Notes: generated by a model from the letters alone, not told the origin. Numbered from the stretch's first letter, positions 18,319 to 27,284 are shown. The stretch is 64,000 nt of DNA from Candidatus Rifleibacteriota bacterium (GCA_015232575.1 JADFZL010000005.1:323624-387623); one strand, 5' to 3'. Made by a program: numbers and translations.

Positions 18319-19230
18319 ATGATATCACTAATTGTACATGGTGGCGCATGGGATATTCCAGATGATGCAGTAGATGCGCATTTTGCCGGGGTCAAAAAAT
18401 CTGTTATGAGTGGATGGGAATTTCTGAAAAGTGGAGGTTCAGCGCTTGACTGCGTTGAGCTTACAATTAGAATTCTGGAAGATGATTCGACGTTTGATGC
18501 AGGAAGGGGATCGTTTCTCAACGCCGCAGGCGAAATAGAACTTGATTCTTCCATCATGGATGGCACTAACCTGAAAGCTGGTGCAGTAGCTGCTGTAAGG
18601 AATATTCTCCATCCGATTTCTCTGGCGCGCGCAGTGCTTGAAAAGAGCGACTGCGTATTACTCGCCGGGACTGGCGCTGAACGGTTTGCCATGCAAAATG
18701 GAATATCGTGTTGCTCCCCGGAGGAATTGCTTGTCGGCAGGGAACTTGCAAGATGGCATGAACTGAAAAAGAATCCTGATTTCAAACCGAAATCAGCTTT
18801 TTCTTCATCTGAAGGAAAATATCGCGATACCGTCGGTGCAGTGGCGTTTGATTCACATGGCAATATTGCTGCCGGAACCTCTACGGGCGGAATACCAATG
18901 AAAATTCCAGGAAGAGTCGGTGATGCTCCGCTGCCAGGTTGCGGAACGTATGCAGATAACGCGGTTGGCGGCGTTTCTTGTACCGGCTGGGGAGAATCAA
19001 TCATCAGAGTAGCGCTGGCAAAAACAGTTGTTGATGCACTGGAAAGGTTTTCAGGCGATGCCAGAAAAGCAGTTGAATTTGGAATTGACCGACTTGCCCG
19101 AAAAGTTAACGGTCTCGGCGGAGCAATTGTTCTTAATTCTACTGGCGAACCAGCCTGTCATTTCAATACTCCGCGTATGGCACGCGCCTGGATGAATGAT
19201 TCTCTCCATGCTCCCGTTTGTATGGTTTGA
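18319..19230 (+). CDS. Isoaspartyl peptidase / L-asparaginase (Ntn-hydrolase family)
   Basis: 303 residues, no signal peptide, cytoplasmic. GAGAG/GAAGGA lies before the ATG. Family marks run in order: the N-terminal VHGGAWDIP, the DAGRGS loop (~60), the autocleavage site YRDTVGAVA with the nucleophile T171, the GTSTGGIPMKIPGRVGD substrate loop, and CTGWGE. All catalytic residues expected for plant-type asparaginases are present. The precursor normally cleaves itself before T171 to give alpha and beta subunits. It hydrolyses isoaspartyl dipeptides and often L-asparagine. The linker before the cleavage site is somewhat short, ending in SSEGKYR. Monocistronic. Confidence 0.93.
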   Translation: MISLIVHGGAWDIPDDAVDAHFAGVKKSVMSGWEFLKSGGSALDCVELTIRILEDDSTFDAGRGSFLNAAGEIELDSSIMDGTNLKAGAVAAVRNILHPISLARAVLEKSDCVLLAGTGAERFAMQNGISCCSPEELLVGRELARWHELKKNPDFKPKSAFSSSEGKYRDTVGAVAFDSHGNIAAGTSTGGIPMKIPGRVGDAPLPGCGTYADNAVGGVSCTGWGESIIRVALAKTVVDALERFSGDARKAVEFGIDRLARKVNGLGGAIVLNSTGEPACHFNTPRMARAWMNDSLHAPVCMV

Positions 19231-19345
19231 ACATACCCGTTATAGCTTTTAATGATCGTTCTAGTACATGCTTCCTTTTTTTTAGAAATCCGAACGAAGT
19301 GAATATAAGGAATTAATTTTGTGGAGTTATTAATACATAATTTAC

Positions 19346-19365
19346 CCGAATTATTGAGCAGTTAC
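19346..19365 (+). repeat. Short repeat CCGAATTATTGAGCAGTTAC
   Basis: Second plus-strand copy of the motif at 13610-13629; the third, on the minus strand, is at 32467-32485. Confidence 0.6.
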
Positions 19366-19372
19366 GTAATCT

Positions 19373-19453
19373 TGTTAAACAAAGGTAAAGGTGGTTGAAG
19401 AAGGTGAAATTTCTTCCCGAGTTATATTCGAGAGGTTTTTTCAAATTCGTTCC
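19373..19453 (+). repeat. Diverged direct repeat flanking the eight-repeat gene, left copy
   Basis: TGTTAAACAAAGGTAAAGGT, followed by GGTTGAAGAAGGTGA, recurs at 21132-21250. In both copies a second shared block follows (ATTTCTTCC, GAGAGGTTTT, TCAAATTC). The right copy has about 35 extra bases between the blocks. The repeats bracket 1.7 kb containing the gene at 19491-20537. Confidence 0.65.
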
Positions 19454-19472
19454 GCATGGCGGAACGAATTTG
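19442..19472. terminator. Perfect 14-bp hairpin between convergent genes
   Basis: CAAATTCGTTCCGC and GCGGAACGAATTTG pair perfectly around an ATG loop. It lies between the ends of the convergent genes at 19230 and 19491. On the plus strand the stem is followed by TCGTTTTC. It probably serves as a bidirectional transcript end. Confidence 0.6.
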
Positions 19473-19490
19473 TCGTTTTCACACCATTGG

Positions 19491-20537
19491 TCAGCGTTTC
19501 ATTGCGTGCAACTGATCAAACAAGCTGATTGATCTGGTTTCTCTTGCCGTCCCGTATGCAACGCCAGTATTCCCTGCGGCAACCCAGGCTCCCTGATTGT
19601 TAATATCACAACTTGCACCACGAGCGTTTGAAACATCCAGTCCGGGAACCCATTTTCCGTTTAGTGCAACTCCCATGTTTCCTGCGGCTATCCAGATGTT
19701 GCTTTCGTTAATAGCGCATGTGGTATCTGAATCCTGAGAAACATCAACATCAGTAATAATATTTCCGTTGACTGCAATGCCGAGGTTTCCACCTGCGATC
19801 CAATTGCCATTATTATTGATGTCGCAACTGGCACTTCTAGCAATGGACACATCAAGTTTTGGGATAACTTTGCCATTTACCACGACACACATATTTCCGG
19901 CGGCAATCCAGTCGCCATTTTCATTTATGGCGCAACTGGCACCACCATGGGCGTCAGCAATATCTATTCCTGGAATCACTTTGCCGTTTACAACAATACA
20001 AAGATTTCCAGCGGCAATCCAGTCACCTTTGTTATTAATATCACAACCTGCGCCCTGGTTGTTTGAAACATCTATTCCGGCAATAATTTTACCATTAACC
20101 GCAACAGCCTTATTTCCGGCAGCAATCCAATCTCCGTTGTCATTGATTGATGCCCCCGGACGAGTAAAATAATCACTTTCGTCTTCGTCGTCACCTACAG
20201 TTGGTCTATCTGCAATGTCTAATTTCGGAATAATCTCACCATTTACTGCAACGGCCAAGTTTCCGGCAGCGATCCAGTTGCCCGAGGAATTGATTCCACA
20301 GGCTACGCCATATCCGTCTGATACATCAATATTCTGAACAACTTTCCCATCGACGACTATGCAAAGATTTCCGCCTGCAATCCAATTGCCCTTGTCGTTG
20401 ATTGCACACGAAGCTTCTGCCTGATTTGCAACGTCTATACCGGGAATAATCTGGCTTCCACAAACAGGGGAAAAAGAAGACAAAATCAAGCCAACAATAA
20501 CCAGAGAACGACCAATTACATAATCAAAGTTCCTCAC
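19491..20537 (-). CDS. Exported protein made of eight ~40-residue repeats (HAF-like)
   Basis: 348 residues from GTG 20537, which has GGAGGT 5 nt upstream; a TTG at 20564 would precede that site. After a signal peptide (ending near FSPVCGS), the whole protein is eight repeats. Each carries CxIN..G.WIAAGN, then a strand VxVNGKxI and a DVS/DIA turn. The seventh and eighth vary (NIWIAAGN, GAWVAAGN). The pattern resembles the 'extracellular repeat, HAF family' units, which probably form a beta-propeller. A conserved Cys occurs at the start of most repeats, which is unusual. The tail GTARETRSISLFDQLHAMKR is also found as a DNA fragment at 11958-12020. Function is unknown; a surface or binding role is inferred. 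Confidence 0.75.
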   Translation of the reverse strand: MRNFDYVIGRSLVIVGLILSSFSPVCGSQIIPGIDVANQAEASCAINDKGNWIAGGNLCIVVDGKVVQNIDVSDGYGVACGINSSGNWIAAGNLAVAVNGEIIPKLDIADRPTVGDDEDESDYFTRPGASINDNGDWIAAGNKAVAVNGKIIAGIDVSNNQGAGCDINNKGDWIAAGNLCIVVNGKVIPGIDIADAHGGASCAINENGDWIAAGNMCVVVNGKVIPKLDVSIARSASCDINNNGNWIAGGNLGIAVNGNIITDVDVSQDSDTTCAINESNIWIAAGNMGVALNGKWVPGLDVSNARGASCDINNQGAWVAAGNTGVAYGTARETRSISLFDQLHAMKR

Positions 20538-20819
20538 GAAAACACCTCCGAATAGTTTTCCCAAATCTTTCCAGCAATAACCATTCCTATTCTACATTTT
20601 TATAAAAACAGCCTCAAATCATAAGTATCAACAATCAAAATGGCAACGAGATGAAATCATGCAAAAAAACCAGCACATGAAGTCAGTTGCGGTCATCTGA
20701 AAACGTTCTTATGACTCTCAGAAGTGTGCCCCTTGGTTATGCAGGCGGAAACATCCTGATAGTTCTTGATCAAAGTGTTGTCAGCCGATGAAATAGGTTG
20801 GAAAAGATAAGTCTAGATA

Positions 20820-21074
20820 TCAGTCATTTGCCGATATGAGGCAATTTCTCTGATTTAAAGGGAAAAATTGGAGGAATAATTCTGGTTCATTCTCAGTTAA
20901 GTTCTGTACCAAATGCTTATAATCGAGATTTTCAATTCCAGAGAGCCCATCGGCAATCTGTTCCGCAAGCTTGCTTCGATAATAAATATTCATCGAAATA
21001 CGTAATGCTAAATTCATTATTTCTGATAAATACGCTATTATGCTCTCTTCCATATTTTGTTTATATTCATCCAT
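20820..21074 (-). CDS. Possible small protein of 84 residues
   Basis: ATG start, no strong ribosome site. The sequence is largely helical and acidic (MDEYKQNMEESIIAYLSEIM at the start), with regular hydrophobic spacing. Composition is protein-like, but no family is recognised. It could be a small helical protein or the surviving 5' part of a longer gene. Confidence 0.35.
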   Translation of the reverse strand: MDEYKQNMEESIIAYLSEIMNLALRISMNIYYRSKLAEQIADGLSGIENLDYKHLVQNLTENEPELFLQFFPLNQRNCLISAND

Positions 21075-21131
21075 TAATACTTTTCTATCTATCTTTTTGA
21101 CAAACTTCCTCTGTTACTACTGTGCATGATG

Positions 21132-21250
21132 TGTTAAACAAAGGTAAAGGTGGTGTTTGAAGAAGGTGATTAAGCTTAAACTGCTAATAAGATTTCCATA
21201 TAATTTCTTCCTGAATTATTTTAGTGAGAGGTTTTAATTCAAATTCCTTC
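21132..21250 (+). repeat. Diverged direct repeat flanking the eight-repeat gene, right copy
   Basis: Shares TGTTAAACAAAGGTAAAGGT and TGAAGAAGGTGA with 19373-19453, and then the second block ATTTCTTCC...GAGAGGTTTT..TCAAATTC. Confidence 0.65.
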
Positions 21251-21484
21251 ATGGAAGTATTGAATGAAAAGGAAAACTTGAACAGGAAGAAATGATAGAA
21301 CCGTAGGTTCCTCTGTTATCGCAGGTTAGGTGGTTTTTATATTTGAGTTTTGTTGATGATACCTCAATGTTTCGTTTCCAGACGCTCAACTCAGATAACA
21401 AATGTCTTCTGATGCGAAGAAAAAGTTCAGTTATTTGTCTGTTCGACCGATATATAATCAAATTTTGAAGCAAGAGGACGGTCG

Positions 21485-23671
21485 ATGTACAATAAAATCA
21501 ATCGCTGGTATATTTTTGTGGGAGTACTGTGCGTATTTTTCTCTGGAGGGGTTAGTTTGGCCGGAGAAATATCTCTTTTATATCAGGGAGGTCTGGCTGG
21601 TGCCATTGGAAATCTCTCAGAAGGAGATTTTTCCAGACTGAAAAATGCTGTAAAACAGAGTAAAATGAAAAATTCTGAAATGCTTGTTGTGTCATGTGGA
21701 AGCATGCTTGGTCCTTCGGCCATAAGTTATACTGATAAGGGAAAAGGTGTTGTAGAACTTATGAATCAAATTGGTTTCGATGCAATGGCACCAGGACCAC
21801 ATGATTTTTTTGCAGGTGCCGAAAATTTGCTTGAAAGAGCTGCAGATGCTGACTTCCCCTTTATACTTACGAATTTACATCAATCGAATGCTTCTCAAAC
21901 AATTGGCATTCCGCTTGACCGCCTGAAACCCTATAGTATAATAGAACGAGGCGGGAAAAAGATCATCATATTCGGTGTTATCTGTCCGGCGGTGGCACAG
22001 GATTGGCCGGGCTGGGATAAAAGAGTCGGTCTTGAAAACCCAGTGGAATCACTTGATAAGTATAAGCAACTTGCGCTTGAAGCAGATTATGTTGTCCTGT
22101 TATCTAATATGTCATTCAAAGATATTGTATTATTGATGAAAAAATTACCCTGGATAAACGCGGTAATTGCCAATCCGATGGCTCCAGATGAAGTATTTAT
22201 CGGAGAGAGTCTCGATTTTGGCTTAAAAGACGGGAGAAGAGTCTGCTGGACGGTCCCCGGAAATTCGCTGCCAGGAATTGTGCGAATTGTAAAAAATGGA
22301 AATGACATGATTGTCAGCCGGGAAGCGAGTTTGAAAGCAGAGAATATTGAGCCTGACAATGAAGTCAATTTAAAAATTAGTGAAATAGAAAACACTGCAG
22401 CACAAATTTTAAGCAACAAACTTCAGCCATTGAATTCCAGCGAATCTGCCGACCTTATTAAAACCGTTCTTGATGCCGTGAGGGTGGAAATGAATGCTGA
22501 AATCGCAATATTGCCACCGGGTCTCTGTAGAATAAAGAAAATTCCTGAGCATCCCGCTGAATGGGATATTCGAGCTTCCTTTCCATTCCCTGACAGAGCA
22601 GCCCTTATGAATATTGATGGCAAAACACTGCTTGCCGTCTGGAAGCGCAGAAATGATCCATTGCTGGGCGAATGGAAAATAGCTTTTTCAGGAATTTCCG
22701 AGTCGTCGGGAAAAGTCACTGTAAATGGGCGTCCGGTTAATTTATCCGAAAAATATCGACTTGCAACAACTGAATATATCGCACAAGGTGGATTTGGTTT
22801 ATTTCAGCCTGAAAACTCTGCAATAAGAAAAATATTAGTTTCCGACCTTCTGGTGAATCATTTCAATAAGTCATCCGAAAAAAGAAAGAATGAAATTGAT
22901 CGAATCTCCAGAAAACCTGCAATTAAACGAAAGTTTTCACTTGGAGCAGCGTATAACCAACTTGGATTTTCAGATGGTGCAAAGAACTTTCAATATCGTG
23001 ATCCACAGGCGCTTTATACCGGAAGCGACATTCCTGGTTTTGTCGGAATGGAGCGTATTCAGAGGAACTTTGATTTTCATTTTGAAAATATTGTTGAAAG
23101 CGCTTCCAGTGAATGGATAGCAAAAATTGATTCTGCTTATAGTACAATGAATAAAATGAAGCTTGTTGACTCCTGGAAATCAAAAATTCGATACCAGAAA
23201 CTTGCATCAAAAAGAGTATGGCGCCCATTTGCAGATGTAGATTTTGCAGGAACGAATCTCAATCCTGACATTGCTGGAAAGAAGAACCCTCTGTTTGCAA
23301 TATCGACATTCGGATTTTCGAGAAAGTTCTCTGATGCCCTGTCTGTTTTCGCCGGAATAGGAAAAATATTCAGATTCTCAATGGATGGAAGACCTCAAAA
23401 TACCGGAACAAATATCGGATATGACTATTCATCAAAAATATTCAGGAATATTGAGACTTCATCAGCTTTTTCCTGTTTTTCATCAACAGGAGGCTCAGAA
23501 GTAAAAACATTTGATGGATATATATCTTTGAAATTTCCCATTTTTAAACAACTGGTCGTCATAGCAAAACAATCTGTATTCGGTTGGAAAGATGAAACCG
23601 TATCAGGAATTGCAACTCGTCGTGAAACTTTTACCGGACTTGCATATGACTTTTCATTGCGCAGGTTTTGA
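21485..23671 (+). CDS. Exported 5'-nucleotidase-like pseudoenzyme with a possible C-terminal beta-barrel
   Basis: 728 residues, GAGGA before the ATG, signal peptide ending near VSLAGE. Residues ~22-290 follow the UshA/5'-nucleotidase metallophosphatase fold, but the metal ligands are replaced. ISLLYQGGLAG stands where TxDxHG is expected, VVSCGSMLGPS where GDxxxG is, and APGPHDFFAG where GNHEFD is. Residues ~310-460 follow the nucleotidase C-terminal domain (VNGRPVNLSEKYRLATTEYI, then AQGGFGLF). From ~490 the sequence alternates in beta-strand fashion and ends in DFSLRRF, with a terminal Phe typical of outer-membrane barrels. I infer a catalytically dead nucleotidase-like domain displayed on a barrel. 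Function is unknown; ligand binding is plausible. Confidence 0.7.
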   Translation: MYNKINRWYIFVGVLCVFFSGGVSLAGEISLLYQGGLAGAIGNLSEGDFSRLKNAVKQSKMKNSEMLVVSCGSMLGPSAISYTDKGKGVVELMNQIGFDAMAPGPHDFFAGAENLLERAADADFPFILTNLHQSNASQTIGIPLDRLKPYSIIERGGKKIIIFGVICPAVAQDWPGWDKRVGLENPVESLDKYKQLALEADYVVLLSNMSFKDIVLLMKKLPWINAVIANPMAPDEVFIGESLDFGLKDGRRVCWTVPGNSLPGIVRIVKNGNDMIVSREASLKAENIEPDNEVNLKISEIENTAAQILSNKLQPLNSSESADLIKTVLDAVRVEMNAEIAILPPGLCRIKKIPEHPAEWDIRASFPFPDRAALMNIDGKTLLAVWKRRNDPLLGEWKIAFSGISESSGKVTVNGRPVNLSEKYRLATTEYIAQGGFGLFQPENSAIRKILVSDLLVNHFNKSSEKRKNEIDRISRKPAIKRKFSLGAAYNQLGFSDGAKNFQYRDPQALYTGSDIPGFVGMERIQRNFDFHFENIVESASSEWIAKIDSAYSTMNKMKLVDSWKSKIRYQKLASKRVWRPFADVDFAGTNLNPDIAGKKNPLFAISTFGFSRKFSDALSVFAGIGKIFRFSMDGRPQNTGTNIGYDYSSKIFRNIETSSAFSCFSSTGGSEVKTFDGYISLKFPIFKQLVVIAKQSVFGWKDETVSGIATRRETFTGLAYDFSLRRF

Positions 23672-23831
23672 TATTCCCTGGCCGTCGATCAATGCCTTAG
23701 AGTCTGGTCAAAAATGTTGACGCTTCAAGTTTTTCATATTTGGCAGAAAAATCTCAACTTCTAATTTATGACTTGACAATTTGTTCAAATAATGAGAAAT
23801 ATTCTGACACCATTTTTTTTCGGAGGTATTC

Positions 23832-24428
23832 ATGGGCTGGATCAAACGTCTTTATAACTGGGTTCTTTCATGGGCTGACAGTCCGTATGCTGTACCGGCT
23901 CTTTTTCTGATAGCTTTTGCAGAATCCAGCTTCTTTCCAATTCCTCCGGATGTTCTGCTGATAGCACTGTGTCTTTCTAAACCATTGCAGTCATACTGGT
24001 ATGCTCTTGTCTGCACAATCGGATCGGTAAGTGGTGCAGCTGCAGGATATGTTATTGGATATGCTTTCTGGCAGGCAATTGGGGAATATTTTTTCAAATA
24101 CGTTCCCGGTTTTACGCACGAAGTGTTTAATCATGTATGCCAGGCTTATGAAGCAAACGCTTATTTTATAGTTTTTACAGCTGCTTTTACACCTATTCCA
24201 TATAAAGTGATCACTGTAACAGCAGGTGTTTCGCATATTTCTTTTATTCCATTTATTGTGGTCTCGATTTTTGGACGCGGGCTTCGCTTCTTCCTTGTTG
24301 GCGGCCTCATAAGAAAGTTTGGGGCTCCGGTAAAGGTATTTATCGAGAAATATTTTAATCTTTTGACGGTTTTATTTGTGATTATTTATGTTCTGGCATT
24401 TTACTTTCTTCCGAAATTGATCAAGTAG
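23832..24428 (+). CDS. DedA/VTT family membrane protein (YqaA-like)
   Basis: 198 residues with GGAGG before the ATG. Four to five hydrophobic segments are seen. The VTT/SNARE-associated signature is visible: FAESSFFPIPPDVLL near residues 28-42, a Gly-rich loop GSVSGAAAGYVIGY, and AFTPIPYKVITVTAG at ~118-132 with the conserved Pro residues. Members of this family act as lipid transporters/scramblases, for example of undecaprenyl phosphate or phosphatidylethanolamine, in the inner membrane. The glycosyltransferase fusion gene begins 15 nt downstream, so the pair probably forms an operon devoted to envelope assembly. Confidence 0.9.
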   Translation: MGWIKRLYNWVLSWADSPYAVPALFLIAFAESSFFPIPPDVLLIALCLSKPLQSYWYALVCTIGSVSGAAAGYVIGYAFWQAIGEYFFKYVPGFTHEVFNHVCQAYEANAYFIVFTAAFTPIPYKVITVTAGVSHISFIPFIVVSIFGRGLRFFLVGGLIRKFGAPVKVFIEKYFNLLTVLFVIIYVLAFYFLPKLIK

Positions 24429-24443
24429 AGCAGTTGAGTAACT

Positions 24444-26042
24444 GTGAAAGAACAGTCTATTCTTATAATAAGAAACAAAGGGATGGGTGATATTGTACAT
24501 CTCATTGCAGCACTTGAAGCTATGAGAAAGAGATATCCTGAAAAAAAAATTACTCTGTTGACACAGAAACCTTTTTTTTCACTTATTCCTGACAACCTGA
24601 ATGTTCAAGGCATTGAGCTTTCCAACAAATCGTCGATTTCAGAAACTTTACATATAATTAAAAGAGTAAGATTAGAAAAATTTGATCGTTTATATGATTT
24701 GTACTGTAATCCCAGAACTGCTTTAATAAGTTTGTTGTCGGGTGTAGCATGGCGCGCCGGTTTTAATTACAGAGTAAGAAAATACGCGTATAACCATCAT
24801 TTTATTCCAGATAACCCAAATAAGCATCTGGCATGGCTTTTTACTGATTTTTTTAATCATTTTGGAATGGATCTGGAATATCTTCAGCCGAAAATTGAAT
24901 ATGATCTGGCTTCAGCGGCCAGGATTAATTCATTTTTAAATGGAATTAATCTCTGTAAGCCAGTACTTGGGGTTAACATTCACTCAACGTATCAGGCAAA
25001 AAAATGGCCTGAAAAATATTTCATGGAAATATCAAACAAATGGGTTGCAGAAACCCACGGCTCGGTAATGTTTTTCTGGGGTCCGGGCGAAAAGGCTTCT
25101 GTAGAAAGACTGCTCAAAGATAAAAATGAAAATGTTTTTTTTACTCATCCGCAGTTGAATCTGAGAGAGCTTGCCGCTCTTATTGATAAAACCGATTTAT
25201 TTCTGACTGCAGATACAGGTCCGATGAACATTGCCTGGGCTGTGGGAAAGCCTGTAACAGTTCTTTTTGGTCCGACAACTCCCGAAGCAGTAGCTCCGAA
25301 GGGAGATAAGCATCTTGTTCTGACTAATCAAGAACTTGATTGCCTGAGATGTCACAAAGAACAATGTAATAACAATCGCTGCATGTCTGAAATGACTCCT
25401 GAATGGGTCTTCAGTAAAATCAGATCCAGATATTTTACTTCAAAGAATAAAGCAGTTTTCTTTGACCGTGATGGTACAATTAACCCCGATCCCGGGTATA
25501 TTGATGACCCTGATAAATTTGAAATTTTTTCAGATGTTCCTGATGTTCTGCATAAAATCAGGGAAAAAGGATACAAACTTGTTCTTGTTACAAATCAGTC
25601 CGGCATTGCAAGAAAGATTATCAGACCTGAAAAACTGTGTCTCATTCACAGAAAGCTTCAGGATGAACTTATTAGATCAGATGCAGCTTTTGATCGGATA
25701 TATGTTTGTCCGCATCATCCTGAATATTCTTCATCAGGTGGAAAGACTTCCTGTAAATGCAGAAAACCTGAAGCTGGAATGCTGCTTCAGGCTATTTCTG
25801 ACCTTGATCTTGATCCGGCATTGTGTTTTATGATCGGCGACCGCGAAAGTGATGTATTAAGCGCTTTGAAATCAGGTGTTACTCCGATAATAATCGGCAG
25901 CAGCAGTGTTAAAAGTGTTTCTGACAAATCATATCTGCGCGCTTCCGATATAAAGGATGCTCTCAGAATTATTTCTCAAAAAGAATTTCCAGCATTCCGA
26001 GGAATTTCTCAGAACCCCACGAATTGTCCTGTTGAATCTTGA
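24444..26042 (+). CDS. Fusion: glycosyltransferase family 9 (heptosyltransferase-like) + D,D-heptose 1,7-bisphosphate phosphatase
   Basis: 532 residues, GTG start 15 nt after the DedA gene. Residues 1-~330 are a family 9 glycosyltransferase: RNKGMGDIVHL at the N-terminus and TADTGPMNIAWAVGKP (255-270) near the donor site. Residues ~336-515 are a HAD-IIIA phosphatase of the GmhB type: FFDRDGTINPDPGYID (D341, D343), LVTNQSGIAR, a zinc loop with C422, H424, C437 and C439, and IGDRESD (465-470). GmhB dephosphorylates heptose 1,7-bisphosphate in ADP-heptose synthesis, and GT9 enzymes use ADP-heptose. The fusion thus joins an early donor-synthesis step to its use. The final codons overlap the convergent gene ending at 25969 by 74 bp. 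Confidence 0.9.
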   Translation: MKEQSILIIRNKGMGDIVHLIAALEAMRKRYPEKKITLLTQKPFFSLIPDNLNVQGIELSNKSSISETLHIIKRVRLEKFDRLYDLYCNPRTALISLLSGVAWRAGFNYRVRKYAYNHHFIPDNPNKHLAWLFTDFFNHFGMDLEYLQPKIEYDLASAARINSFLNGINLCKPVLGVNIHSTYQAKKWPEKYFMEISNKWVAETHGSVMFFWGPGEKASVERLLKDKNENVFFTHPQLNLRELAALIDKTDLFLTADTGPMNIAWAVGKPVTVLFGPTTPEAVAPKGDKHLVLTNQELDCLRCHKEQCNNNRCMSEMTPEWVFSKIRSRYFTSKNKAVFFDRDGTINPDPGYIDDPDKFEIFSDVPDVLHKIREKGYKLVLVTNQSGIARKIIRPEKLCLIHRKLQDELIRSDAAFDRIYVCPHHPEYSSSGGKTSCKCRKPEAGMLLQAISDLDLDPALCFMIGDRESDVLSALKSGVTPIIIGSSSVKSVSDKSYLRASDIKDALRIISQKEFPAFRGISQNPTNCPVES

Positions 26043-27177
26043 ATTTTAAAGGGCTTTTTACTTTATCAATAAGTGATTTCCAGTTGTTCCTGTTCTCAGG
26101 AGGTAATCGTTTCAGAAAAAAGATAAGTTCCTGAATGGTTTTGAAGCTTTCTGATTTAACTTCCTTGCTGACCTGCTTTTCAAGCCATTCTGTATCCCAG
26201 ACCCCAGCCGGATACTGCCCTTTGAAAAACCAGTCAATTTTTGTAAAGCGGTCTCTGTATCTTCCTTTTTCATAGATAAATAATCCGACGTCAAGAACAA
26301 CATTTGCAACTCTGTCAGCTACAACAACCATTAGTGCACCGATTGCAAAATTCCCAATTAACGGTGTTGCAAGTGCCGCACTTCCGGCTGCTGCAATCAT
26401 ACCACCTTTTATAGCTGCGGTTGCTGCATCTTTTGCCAGTCCGGCTGATAGATTGAATGTGAAACCCAGAATTTCGTCTATTCCAATTGCAGATAAAAAT
26501 TTTCTGCTCTGAATCTGACCAAGTGTAATGAACTCGTCAAACGCAATTGAAGTAGATCTTCCAGTTAAAAACTCTATTACTTTGGGAAAGAATTTTTCAA
26601 GGATAAGCTGAACATTTTTTGGGGCTATTTTTTCGACATTTGCGGGGCAGAAATCTGGAACTTTTGAAATTGCAGAATTAATACCTGCGCCAGCAAGTGT
26701 CAGCACCGAAATTTTCAGACAGGCTTCAAGGTTGACTTCAATGTCAAGGTTGAAAGTAGAACTTAATACCTGGTTCTGATCAACACTTTCAAGATTCTGC
26801 GGAAAATTCATTTTAAGGAAGCCGATGCATTCTTTTCTGTCGGGCAATGGTGTTTCAGATGAGAATCGCTTGATAACACCATGTTTCATTGTCTTTGCTT
26901 TCATAGAAACGCTTCCTGTAATGAGAATACGCATTTTTTTCCCATCAGGAAGAAAAGATGATTGCTCTACTTTTGCATGGAAGTTAGTTTTTCCAAGGTT
27001 GTTCATTACATCAAGGACTTTTGCGATTCCGGTGAGAATTGCTTTTCCCAGATTTTGAAATCCAGATTTAACAGCCTGCGGAGTTTCTCCAGCAGCATAC
27101 AGGTTTGTACAGGATAAAATTGATATTGCAAAAAATAATAGAAAAATCCTGGTGTAAATAAATTTACCCTTATTCAT
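25969..27177 (-). CDS. Exported protein of unknown function, paralogue-like to 425-1621
   Basis: 402 residues. ATG 27177 has GGAGG 7 nt upstream. The signal sequence ends in ILSCTNLYAAG; a lipobox-like ILSC makes a lipoprotein possible, while LYA|AG would fit signal peptidase I. An N-terminal strand-rich domain (~40-150) is followed by a helical region. An Ala/Gly-rich hydrophobic stretch lies at ~270-320 (GGMIAAAGSAALATPLIG), then a charged C-terminus. Layout and length match the gene at 425-1621. Function is unknown. The next gene, 27443, is divergent and also encodes an exported protein with an Ala/Gly-rich hydrophobic region. The 3' end overlaps the convergent gene by 74 bp. Confidence 0.8.
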   Translation of the reverse strand: MNKGKFIYTRIFLLFFAISILSCTNLYAAGETPQAVKSGFQNLGKAILTGIAKVLDVMNNLGKTNFHAKVEQSSFLPDGKKMRILITGSVSMKAKTMKHGVIKRFSSETPLPDRKECIGFLKMNFPQNLESVDQNQVLSSTFNLDIEVNLEACLKISVLTLAGAGINSAISKVPDFCPANVEKIAPKNVQLILEKFFPKVIEFLTGRSTSIAFDEFITLGQIQSRKFLSAIGIDEILGFTFNLSAGLAKDAATAAIKGGMIAAAGSAALATPLIGNFAIGALMVVVADRVANVVLDVGLFIYEKGRYRDRFTKIDWFFKGQYPAGVWDTEWLEKQVSKEVKSESFKTIQELIFFLKRLPPENRNNWKSLIDKVKSPLKFKIQQDNSWGSEKFLGMLEILFEK

Positions 27178-27284
27178 TGTCTTTCCTCCAATAAATTCAT
27201 CATGAATCATTATACTGAAAAAATAATAGAAAGTTTTGATTTGCTATATAGTTACAAATAGGAACTGTAAACTATAGCAATAGT

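Larger units (their letters stand above)
20538..21484. other. Spacer with a possible small gene and a diverged repeat
   Basis: Contains the weak minus frame 20820-21074 and the repeat 21132-21250. A TATAAT at 21453-21458 may be the -10 of the gene at 21485, but no clear -35 is visible. Confidence 0.45.

Noticed and set aside
18288..19004. A 238-codon minus-strand frame antisense to the asparaginase-family gene
   Set aside because: Ser/Pro-rich antisense shadow of a well-supported gene.
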